In this document: positions 1-6,544 of the stretch, one piece after another | Numbering within the stretch: position 1 is the first letter of the stretch | Layout: every line of letters starts with the position of its first letter | DNA from: Alphaproteobacteria bacterium UBA3002 | GTDB lineage: Bacteria > Pseudomonadota > Alphaproteobacteria > Rickettsiales > UBA3002 | Length of the DNA: 9,901 bases | Direction: 5' to 3' | Assembly (NCBI GenBank): GCA_002346425.1 | Contig: DDZS01000070.1 | Location: 1 to 9,901, forward strand | Position numbers and translations under genes: made by a program | Notes under the pieces: generated by a model | What the model saw: only the letters and a program-made list of their open reading frames with translations | What the model was told of the DNA's origin: nothing | Database searches by the model: none

Positions 1-1700
1 TGGAAGCGGTCTATGCGCTGCGTCTGGAATCGGCCTATGATAAAGAAACCCTGTTCGATATGTATGCCAATAGCATGTATTTCGGCGGCGGTTATTATGG
101 GATCGACGCGGCTGCGCGCGGGTATTTCGATAAGCCGGTAGAGAAGTTAAACCTGCACGAATCGGCATTGCTAGCGGGCCTGTTGCAGGCGCCGAGCCGC
201 TATTCTCCGCGGAGTGGGCGCGAGTTGGCGATTGAACGCGCCGGTGCGGTGCTCACCAATATGCGCGAAGCGGGGTATATCGATGCGGCGAAAGAAACCG
301 AGGCAAAAGCTGAGCTTGCCAATCTAAAGGCGTTTAATCGCAACAGTGCACAGGACGCACTGGGCTGGTTCGCGGTGTGGGTGCGCGATCAGGCGCTGGA
401 ACATGCCGAAGGTCATAAAGCGATTAAGGTTTATACCACGCTCGATCGCAAGCAGCAGGATTACGCGTTTCGCCAGTTGAGCGATGCAGTGGCGCGGGAA
501 GGCGATGCCCGGAAATTTAGCGAAGCGGCGCTGGTGACGTTAGGCACGGATGGTCGTGTGGTCACCATGCTTGGCGGCAAAGATTTTCGTAATTCCCCGT
601 TTAATCGTGTAACGGAAGCGAAACGCTCGCCGGGATCATCGTTTAAAACTTTCGTCTATTTAAATGCCCTGATGAATGGCGCGCATGCGAATGATGAAGT
701 CTTCGACCAACCGATTAACATCAAAGGCTATCAGCCTGGAAATTATAATGAAGAGTATAAGGGCCGTATGATGTTGCGCGAGGCATTCCTGAATTCCGTG
801 AATACGGTGGCGGTGCAGTTAGGCCAAGTTTATGGCAATAAGAAAACCGTCGATCTGGCGCATCGCATGGGGATTGAAAGCAAGCTTGGCGCCTATGCGT
901 CGACACCGCTTGGATCAGAAGAAGTCACAATGATGGAGCTGGCAACCGCCTATGCGCATCTCGCCAATGAAGGTCGCAGCGTGAAGCCGTATGCGATTAC
1001 CAAAATCACTGATGCGCAGGATGAGGCATTATATGTTTATGAAGCCCCGAAAAGCGAACAGGTGATCAATGTGGCCTATGTGCATGAAATGAATGGCTTG
1101 CTTCAGGATGTGGTGCAAGCGGGTACGGGGCGTGCCGCTGCAATCGGTCGTCCGGCAGCAGGGAAAACCGGCACCTCGCAAGACTATCGTGATGCGCTGT
1201 TTGTCGGCTATACCCCACAATATACCACCGCCGTTTGGGTTGGTAACGATGATAATACGCCAACCGCGCGCGTGACCGGTGGCAGTATTCCCGCCAAGCT
1301 CTGGGCATCGCAGATGAAACATCTGCATGAAGGCGTGCATGTCGCGGCAATCCCGAGCAGTGTCAACAGCCTGCAAGTCGCCCGCGCGGAGTTCGAGCAA
1401 CCGATTCTGCCATGGTTGATGACGGACGAACAACGCGAAATGGCTGGGTTTACGATGGACGGCGGACAGGCAATCGCTGCGAGCTACGGGTATTCGCAAC
1501 CTAGTGATCAGCGTCAAAATATTAAGCAGCCCAAAGAGCGCTTTGAGCCGATGACGGTGGAAGAATTTGAACGCGAGAAAGAACGTGTGATCGCCCAGCA
1601 GATGCAGGAAAAGCATATCGACATGCCGCGCGATCAGGGGCAGCAGGTCCAAGAATCACGTGTGCCCGCTTATTTGCGCGCCGCGTATACTACGCGCTAA
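1..1700 (+). CDS. Class A penicillin-binding protein (bifunctional transglycosylase/transpeptidase), 5' truncated
   Basis: Builds peptidoglycan in the periplasm: a GT51 domain polymerises glycan strands and a transpeptidase domain cross-links peptides. The frame is open from base 3, so the gene starts before the window; the ATG at 60 is internal. The 565 visible residues begin inside GT51 (YANSMYFGGGYYGIDAAARG, then ESALLAGLLQAPSRYSP). A linker with the typical VYTTLDRKQQ segment follows. The transpeptidase domain has all three motifs: SSFK with the catalytic Ser at nt 636-638, SVN at 795-803, and KTGT at 1164-1175. There is little room between GT51 and the transpeptidase for the large OB-like insert of PBP1a, so a compact class A type is likely. 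The C-terminal tail of about 130 residues is charged and Gln/Glu-rich. The TAA stop overlaps the tyrA stop by 4 nt. Family is certain; the exact subclass is not. Confidence 0.95.
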   Translation, partial: EAVYALRLESAYDKETLFDMYANSMYFGGGYYGIDAAARGYFDKPVEKLNLHESALLAGLLQAPSRYSPRSGRELAIERAGAVLTNMREAGYIDAAKETEAKAELANLKAFNRNSAQDALGWFAVWVRDQALEHAEGHKAIKVYTTLDRKQQDYAFRQLSDAVAREGDARKFSEAALVTLGTDGRVVTMLGGKDFRNSPFNRVTEAKRSPGSSFKTFVYLNALMNGAHANDEVFDQPINIKGYQPGNYNEEYKGRMMLREAFLNSVNTVAVQLGQVYGNKKTVDLAHRMGIESKLGAYASTPLGSEEVTMMELATAYAHLANEGRSVKPYAITKITDAQDEALYVYEAPKSEQVINVAYVHEMNGLLQDVVQAGTGRAAAIGRPAAGKTGTSQDYRDALFVGYTPQYTTAVWVGNDDNTPTARVTGGSIPAKLWASQMKHLHEGVHVAAIPSSVNSLQVARAEFEQPILPWLMTDEQREMAGFTMDGGQAIAASYGYSQPSDQRQNIKQPKERFEPMTVEEFEREKERVIAQQMQEKHIDMPRDQGQQVQESRVPAYLRAAYTTR

Positions 1701-2833
1701 AGTAAGCGTTTCGCGGCGCCCTGACAATGGGCAAGCAGGTTAAGCAGGCCATCCGAATCGCGGTCTGCCATGGCGCGGGTGATTTGATCCTGCACCTCTA
1801 AATAGGCTTCAATCCAACCTACAAAATGCGTCGCATGCTCGGAAATCTGCGCGAGCTGCGCTTCCGGGTCTTCGAGAATGGGGGCCGAGAAATCGACAAA
1901 GCCGCCTGCGGCATAGCGCAGTAAACGACGTTCTAACTGATGCTCGACCTGTTGCACGGTGGTAATCAGAGTTGACGCCAGCAGTTTCGGCCACGCCGTA
2001 TAGAGCAGCGACGCATCCGCCTCCGCGCTCTCTTGCTCGGCGCTGCCTTCGGCAAGTTCTTTGCGCATATGGCGCAGCATGGCGGCGATATATTCGCTGG
2101 CCGGAATCAGATGCCGCGCATTTTCCAGAAAAATATCGCGCCACATTTCCGGGTCGCAGCGTCCAATACGGGTGAAGCGGCGGAACATCTCGTCGCCCAT
2201 CGCCAGGCGGCAGCCTGCATCCATCAGCAAGGGCGCAGTCGCGAAGGCCATCAACTGCGGCAGATGCGAGACGTAGGCATAAATATGGTCATGCGTATCC
2301 GGTGCCAATGCTTCAGCGCGCGCGCCCATGGCTTGCCATAGACCGCAGATTAGCTCGATCATTTCTACCGGCGTTTCTTCCACCGGGGTAACGAGAAACA
2401 GGTGATCGACAAAGAAATCGGCGCGCGCATGCGTGGGGCCGACTTTCTCGCTGCCTGCGATCGGGTGGGCGGGGACGAGATTCGCATGCGGCGGCAGGTG
2501 CGGCTCTAAATCGCGTATCGCCTGCTGCTTGATTGAGCCGATGTCGGTGATGATTGCGCCTTGTTCCAAATGCGGCGCAATGGCCTGCATCAGCGTGGCA
2601 TAGGTGCCAACGGGCGTACAAAGTACGACGAGCTGCGCGCCTTCGACGGTGGCTTCGGGCGTGGCGTAAAAATCGTCGACGGCTTTGAGTGAGTAGGCCG
2701 TGGTGGCATGATCGGGGTGCAGGTCATAGCCTTGCACGCGCTCGCATAGCCCGTATTTTTTAAAGGCCAAAGCCAAGGATGTGCCCATCTGGCCGAGGCC
2801 GAGGATGGCAACGGTGGAAAGCGGTGCGCTCAT
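1697..2833 (-). CDS. tyrA: Prephenate/arogenate dehydrogenase (TyrA family) with duplicated C-terminal domain
   Basis: Oxidatively decarboxylates prephenate (or arogenate) on the tyrosine branch, in the cytoplasm. The N-terminal Rossmann fold has GLGQMG at residues 12-17. Catalytic-region motifs follow: DIGSIK (Ser100), HPIAGSE (His123), HDHIYAYVSHLPQL (181-194) and FTRI with the expected substrate-binding Arg222 before DPEMWRDIF. At 378 aa it is longer than the usual ~280-310. The extra ~95 residues (about 277-361) resemble a second copy of the C-terminal helical domain, with WPKLLASTL in place of HLPQL and RYAAGGFVDF in place of the Gly-rich signature. Its ATG overlaps the hisC stop (ATGA, nt 2833-2830), which suggests translational coupling. 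Last gene of the operon. Whether prephenate or arogenate is the substrate, and NAD or NADP the cofactor, cannot be read with confidence. Confidence 0.93.
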   Translation of the reverse strand: MSAPLSTVAILGLGQMGTSLALAFKKYGLCERVQGYDLHPDHATTAYSLKAVDDFYATPEATVEGAQLVVLCTPVGTYATLMQAIAPHLEQGAIITDIGSIKQQAIRDLEPHLPPHANLVPAHPIAGSEKVGPTHARADFFVDHLFLVTPVEETPVEMIELICGLWQAMGARAEALAPDTHDHIYAYVSHLPQLMAFATAPLLMDAGCRLAMGDEMFRRFTRIGRCDPEMWRDIFLENARHLIPASEYIAAMLRHMRKELAEGSAEQESAEADASLLYTAWPKLLASTLITTVQQVEHQLERRLLRYAAGGFVDFSAPILEDPEAQLAQISEHATHFVGWIEAYLEVQDQITRAMADRDSDGLLNLLAHCQGAAKRLL

Positions 2834-3903
2834 AGAATCTCATCCAACGCGTGTAACAAAATGTCGTTTTCTTCGGTGGTGCCTACGGTGATGCGCAAAT
2901 AGTCGGGCAGGCCGTAATTAGCGACTTCGCGAGTGATGATACCGCGCTCTGATAATGCTGCGGCGACATCGCTGGCGCTTAACGAATGTTCAGCCAGTGG
3001 TAATAGCCAGAAGTTAGCATAGCTGGGCGGCACGTGGATTTGGCGCTGCGCCAGATGATCGCGAATGCGCACCAGTTCCGATGTATTTGCCGCCACGCAT
3101 TGACGGATAAAATCCTGATCCTGCACCGCGGCGATGCCAGCATCAATAGCGGGTTGCGTCACATTAAAGGGTGGACGAATCTGGTAGAGCGTATCGATCA
3201 CTTTTTGCGGGCCGTAACCCCAGCCTAAACGCAGGGCGGGCAGGCCATAGACTTTCGAGAAAGTGCGCGTGAGCACGGTATTTCCGCGCGCGACCAATTC
3301 ACGGCCATCGCTAAAATCATCGGCCTGCACCAGCTCGGCATAGGCGCCATCGAGCACGAGGAGAATATCGTCGCGCAAACCATCGCGCAGTCGAGTCACT
3401 TCCGATTGCGGCAGATAGGTGCCGGTTGGATTATTCGGATTGGCGAGGAAGACGAGCTTCGTACGCTCTGTCACGGCGGCGAGCAGGGCATCCACATCGG
3501 CAGTGAGCGCGGTTTCCGGCGCTTCAACCGGCGTAGCGCCGTGATGTAGCGTGAAAATACGATACATCGCAAAAGCATGTTCGGTGAAAAGCACTTCGTC
3601 GCCCGGCCCGGCATAGGCATGTACCAGAAGATTGAGAATTTCATCCGACCCGGCCCCGCAAATCAATTGCTCGGTCGCGAAGCCGTGACAGGCAGCAATC
3701 GCCTCGCGCAGCTTCAGGCAGCCATCTTGCGGATAGCGATGCAGCGCGGGGCTGGCCTGATATGCAGCAAGCGCCTGTGGCGAGCAGCCATGCGGATTCT
3801 CGTTCGACGAGAGCTTGATGATACGCTGACCGCCGCTCGCTTGTGTTTTACCGCCAACATAGCGCGGTAACTCGGCCAGCCATGCTTTTGGGCTTGGTTG
3901 CAT
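2830..3903 (-). CDS. hisC: HisC-family aminotransferase (histidinol-phosphate / aromatic amino acid aminotransferase)
   Basis: A PLP-dependent fold-type I aminotransferase of 357 aa, normal length for HisC. Visible motifs: SSNENPHG near the N-terminus (residues 32-39), GAGSDEIL (83-90), NPNNPTG (155-161), LDGAY (Asp185, Tyr188), TFSKVYGLPALRLGWGYG with the PLP lysine at Lys217, and LRITVGT (Arg337) near the end. The family converts imidazole-acetol phosphate to histidinol phosphate, and many members also transaminate phenylpyruvate and 4-hydroxyphenylpyruvate; the paired hisH and tyrC of Zymomonas are a known precedent. Here it lies between chorismate mutase and tyrA, with no other his gene, so an aromatic aminotransferase role, alone or alongside histidine synthesis, is a reasonable inference. 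The start overlaps the upstream stop by one base (TAATG) and has a strong ribosome binding site. Confidence 0.93.
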   Translation of the reverse strand: MQPSPKAWLAELPRYVGGKTQASGGQRIIKLSSNENPHGCSPQALAAYQASPALHRYPQDGCLKLREAIAACHGFATEQLICGAGSDEILNLLVHAYAGPGDEVLFTEHAFAMYRIFTLHHGATPVEAPETALTADVDALLAAVTERTKLVFLANPNNPTGTYLPQSEVTRLRDGLRDDILLVLDGAYAELVQADDFSDGRELVARGNTVLTRTFSKVYGLPALRLGWGYGPQKVIDTLYQIRPPFNVTQPAIDAGIAAVQDQDFIRQCVAANTSELVRIRDHLAQRQIHVPPSYANFWLLPLAEHSLSASDVAAALSERGIITREVANYGLPDYLRITVGTTEENDILLHALDEIL

Positions 3904-4706
3904 TACGCCTCCACCGGCACCGGATGCGCGCCGAGATAATCAATTTGCACCGCGGGCAGGGCCATCTGCAAGGCGGCAATATCGCTATCATCTGCCGCCG
4001 CGAAACGATTGAGGCGTACGAGCAAATGCCGCGTATCGCCTTCTAAATGATTGCGGATAATCTCGCCGGGCAGGTGGTCGGACACGCGTGAACTGCTTAA
4101 CGCGGGATCGTTCCAGCCGACATGGATATAGCTGTGATCTTCCCCGGAAGCCTCTGGTTGCACTTTGCCGATCGCGAGCGCAAGCGGATGCGTCGCCCCC
4201 TGCATCACTGCGGGAAGCCCGGCAAAAATATGCAGTCCGTTTCGCGCGTAAGACGCAAACTGGGTCCACCATAGCGCGTTATCATCTGGCCAGGGTAGAA
4301 TAGCGATGACCTGCTTTTGATCGGCAACGGCGGCCAACGCAGCAGCGGGCGATGACACTTCAAGGCAGGGAATGGCGCTGGAGAAATATTCGCGCGCTAG
4401 CGTTTTATATGGCCCCTGCGCGGGTACAGCCATCGACAGAGGCGATTCAAGATGCGTCGAAGCAGCGATCAGCAACCGCCAGATGGAAACCATGGCTAGT
4501 GGACTTAACCCGCTACCTTGAAAGGCTTTGTATATCCGGCGATGCATGGCGCCCTCGCGGCCGGGGCGAATGAATAACCCGCGCTCACCCTCAGATTTTT
4601 TCAACGTGCCGACTTGTTTGACGATGCGCGTGCGTTCTTTCAACAGATCAATGATCTGATTGTCGATGGTGTCGATTTGGTCGCGGAAGGTTTGTAGGTC
4701 GCTCAT
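3903..4706 (-). CDS. Chorismate mutase (AroQ type) fused to degenerate prephenate-dehydratase/ACT-like region
   Basis: Rearranges chorismate to prephenate, which the downstream tyrA and aminotransferase could take to tyrosine. Residues 1-88 are an AroQ-type all-helical chorismate mutase: FRDQIDTIDNQIIDLLKER supplies Arg8 and Arg25, Lys36 lies in VGTLKK, and PGREGAMHRRI supplies Arg50/Glu51. The other ~180 residues look like a shrunken PheA. GPYKTLAREYF (98-108) recalls the GPxGTFS-xx-A-xx-YF start of prephenate dehydratase, and PLALAIGK...SGEDHSYIHV (174-196) occupies the place of TRFLVIGR...TGNDKTSL. The protein ends in an ACT-like tail, YLGAHPVP. The TRF catalytic motif is absent and the dehydratase part is far too short for two lobes, so dehydratase activity is unlikely. 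The frame stays open upstream to 5003, but the AroQ alignment places the start at the ATG at 4706. First gene of the operon. Confidence 0.85.
   Translation of the reverse strand: MSDLQTFRDQIDTIDNQIIDLLKERTRIVKQVGTLKKSEGERGLFIRPGREGAMHRRIYKAFQGSGLSPLAMVSIWRLLIAASTHLESPLSMAVPAQGPYKTLAREYFSSAIPCLEVSSPAAALAAVADQKQVIAILPWPDDNALWWTQFASYARNGLHIFAGLPAVMQGATHPLALAIGKVQPEASGEDHSYIHVGWNDPALSSSRVSDHLPGEIIRNHLEGDTRHLLVRLNRFAAADDSDIAALQMALPAVQIDYLGAHPVPVEA
3908..3912 (-). promoter_or_regulatory. Ribosome binding site of the hisC-like gene
   Basis: GGAGG lies 4 nt before the ATG at 3903-3901 and inside the last codons of the chorismate mutase gene. With the TAATG stop/start overlap, this fixes the hisC start and suggests re-initiation by ribosomes finishing the upstream gene. 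Confidence 0.7.
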
Positions 4707-4712
4707 GCTCGC

Positions 4713-4741
4713 TTTATGACAGGAGCAGAGGCGCGAAGCAA
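4713..4741 (-). promoter_or_regulatory. Possible sigma70-like promoter of the aromatic operon, giving a near-leaderless transcript
   Basis: On the minus strand, TTGCTT (4741-4736) and CATAAA (4718-4713) are separated by 17 bp. The -10-like box ends 6 nt before the chorismate mutase ATG, so transcription would begin at or near that ATG; no clear Shine-Dalgarno is seen there, which fits a leaderless message. The boxes match the consensus only partly (3/6 and 4/6). Confidence 0.25.
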
Positions 4742-4784
4742 CGGATTCGTTGACATTACGCGCAATCCCGCGCACACCAGATTG

Positions 4785-5933
4785 ATGCAGGTGAGCGAGC
4801 GATTTGGCCCGGAATATGAGGCGATTGACGTCGGTGAGGTGATGCAGGTCACCCCGGCGGAGCCATTGCGGCTGGATTGCGGGGTAGAGTGGAGCAGCTT
4901 TCCGCTGGCCTATCAGCAATATGGTGAGATGAATGCGGCCAAGGATAATGTGGTGCTGGTCTGTCATGGGCTCACGGGCGATCAATATGCCGCGTCGCCG
5001 CATCCGGTGACCGGCAAGCCAGGCTGGTGGGAATTCATGATCGGCCCGGGCAAAGCGATTGATACCGACCGTTTCTGTGTGATTGCGACCAATGTGATCG
5101 GCAGTTGCATGGGCAGTTATGGGCCGAAAAGCCTATGCGCCGACACGGGGCTGCCCTGGGGGCTGGATTTTCCGGTGATCACGATTCATGACATGGTGCG
5201 CGCGCAGGCGGCGCTGATGGATGCGTTGGGCGTAGCCAAACTGGCCGCGGTTATCGGGGGCTCAATGGGTGGTATGCAGGTGCTCAGTTGGGCGACGCAA
5301 TTTCCCGAGCGGGTGCGTGCGGCGATCCCGCTCGCGACCGGAGCGCGCCACTCGGCGCAGAATATCGCCTTTCACGAAATCGGACGGCAGGCGATTATGG
5401 CCGACCCGGAATGGCGCGGCGGGCAATATGTGCAAGCGGGTACATATCCGGCGAAAGGGCTGGCGGTAGCGCGGATGACAGCGCATGTGACCTATCTGTC
5501 TGAACAGGCATTGGCCGAAAAATTCGGACGCGGGCTGCAGGATAAAAAAGCGATCGGTTACGGTTTCGATGCGGATTTTCAGGTCGAATCCTATTTGCGT
5601 TATCAGGGCGCGAATTTCGTCAAACGCTTTGACCCGAATGCCTATTTATATATTACGCGCGCAATGGATTATTTTGATTTAGCAAGCGGCTATGGCGGGA
5701 ACCTCGCCAAAGCATTTAAGCGCAGCACGGCGAAATTCTGCGTGGTGTCTTTCTCGTCAGACTGGTGTTTTCCGACCTCTGCCAGTCGCGATATCGTCAA
5801 AGCGCTCACCATCGCCGGGGCAGCGGTCAGCTTCGTCGAAATTGAAAGCGATAAGGGCCATGACGCCTTTCTACTTGATATCGATGCGCTGAAAGAAGTC
5901 GTCGGCGGCTTTTTAGGGAGTTTGGACGTCTGA
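4785..5933 (+). CDS. metX: Homoserine O-acyltransferase (MetX family)
   Basis: Transfers an acyl group, usually acetyl from acetyl-CoA, to the hydroxyl of homoserine: the first committed step of methionine synthesis, in the cytoplasm. It has an alpha/beta-hydrolase fold. HGLTGD lies in the oxyanion-hole region, the nucleophile elbow is GGSMGG, the acid is in SFSSDWCFP and the histidine in KGHDAF; from the 4785 start these are Ser160, Asp326 and His359. Length from this start is 382 aa, near the family norm. The start is uncertain. ATG 4716 adds 23 residues, leaves only 9 bp to the divergent gene and has weaker codon bias; ATG 4842 is also possible. None has a convincing ribosome binding site. 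The stop overlaps the metW start (TGATG). Some MetX proteins use succinyl-CoA; the acyl donor cannot be settled here. Confidence 0.93.
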   Translation: MQVSERFGPEYEAIDVGEVMQVTPAEPLRLDCGVEWSSFPLAYQQYGEMNAAKDNVVLVCHGLTGDQYAASPHPVTGKPGWWEFMIGPGKAIDTDRFCVIATNVIGSCMGSYGPKSLCADTGLPWGLDFPVITIHDMVRAQAALMDALGVAKLAAVIGGSMGGMQVLSWATQFPERVRAAIPLATGARHSAQNIAFHEIGRQAIMADPEWRGGQYVQAGTYPAKGLAVARMTAHVTYLSEQALAEKFGRGLQDKKAIGYGFDADFQVESYLRYQGANFVKRFDPNAYLYITRAMDYFDLASGYGGNLAKAFKRSTAKFCVVSFSSDWCFPTSASRDIVKALTIAGAAVSFVEIESDKGHDAFLLDIDALKEVVGGFLGSLDV

Positions 5934-6544
5934 TGACTGAATTACGCCCCGACCTCGAACTGATTGCCTCGCTGATTCCTGATGGCGTCTCCGTGCTGGA
6001 TGCGGGATGCGGCGATGGGACATTGCTCGCAGCGTTGCAAGCGCGCGGAGTGCACGGGCGCGGCATTGAGCTCGATGCCAGCGAAGTACAAAAAGCAGTC
6101 GCAAAAGGCGTCGCGGTGATACAAGGCAACATGATCGACGATCTGCCGGATTTTCCCGATGACAGCGCCGATTACGTGATTTTATCGCATTCTCTGCAGA
6201 TGCTACCCAACCCGGCGCTGACCTTACAGCAGATAATGAGGATTGGGAAATATGCCATTGTCTCTGTGCCAAATTTTGCGCATTGGCGTAACCGTTTATG
6301 CTTAGGCTTTACCGGTAAAGTGCCAGTGACGAAAGTGCTTCCCTATCAATGGTATGACTCACCGAATATTCGCTTTTTCACGCTGCTTGATTTTACACGC
6401 CTGTGTGAATCGCTGGGCTTACGCATCGAGAAGCGACTTGTGGTACGTTATGGCGGTACGCCGACTTGGTTGACGGGCAATAGTTTCTTTTTGGCGAATT
6501 TACTCGCCGAGCAAGGGGTGTTCCTGCTCAGCCGGAAGATGTAG
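5933..6544 (+). CDS. metW: Methionine biosynthesis protein MetW (SAM-methyltransferase fold)
   Basis: MetW commonly accompanies MetX in proteobacteria and is required with it for homoserine acylation in organisms where this has been tested. It has a class I methyltransferase fold: VLDAGCGDGT (residues 21-30) is the SAM-binding loop and GIELD (44-48) ends strand 2. The family-specific segments SVPNFAHWRNR and VLPYQWYDSPNIRFFT follow, and the C-terminus AEQGVFLLSRK is typical. At 203 aa it is of usual length. The start overlaps the metX stop by one base; AGGGAG lies 12 nt upstream, so it is co-transcribed and probably translationally coupled. Its last 45 nt, including the stop, are antisense to the end of the sensor gene on the other strand. 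Confidence 0.94.
   Translation: MTELRPDLELIASLIPDGVSVLDAGCGDGTLLAALQARGVHGRGIELDASEVQKAVAKGVAVIQGNMIDDLPDFPDDSADYVILSHSLQMLPNPALTLQQIMRIGKYAIVSVPNFAHWRNRLCLGFTGKVPVTKVLPYQWYDSPNIRFFTLLDFTRLCESLGLRIEKRLVVRYGGTPTWLTGNSFFLANLLAEQGVFLLSRKM

Noticed and set aside
1029..1652. 207-codon open frame on the minus strand
   Set aside because: It lies wholly antisense to the conserved transpeptidase coding sequence and shows only low-complexity, His/Leu/Arg-rich shadow translation.
1681..1760. Intrinsic terminator between the penicillin-binding protein gene and tyrA
   Set aside because: No GC-rich hairpin followed by a T run is present on either strand; the stops overlap directly.
4750..4755. Perfect -35 hexamer TTGACA upstream of metX
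   Set aside because: No -10-like sequence lies 16-19 bp downstream (the bases there are CACACC), so it does not form a recognisable promoter alone.
4707..4784. SAM-II-type riboswitch before metX, as occurs in some alphaproteobacteria
   Set aside because: I could not find the expected hairpin and pseudoknot pairing in this short stretch or just upstream; a covariance-model search would settle it.
4707..5003. Upstream extension of the chorismate mutase frame by ~99 residues on the minus strand
   Set aside because: It is antisense to conserved MetX coding sequence, has no family similarity, and the AroQ domain starts naturally at the ATG at 4706.
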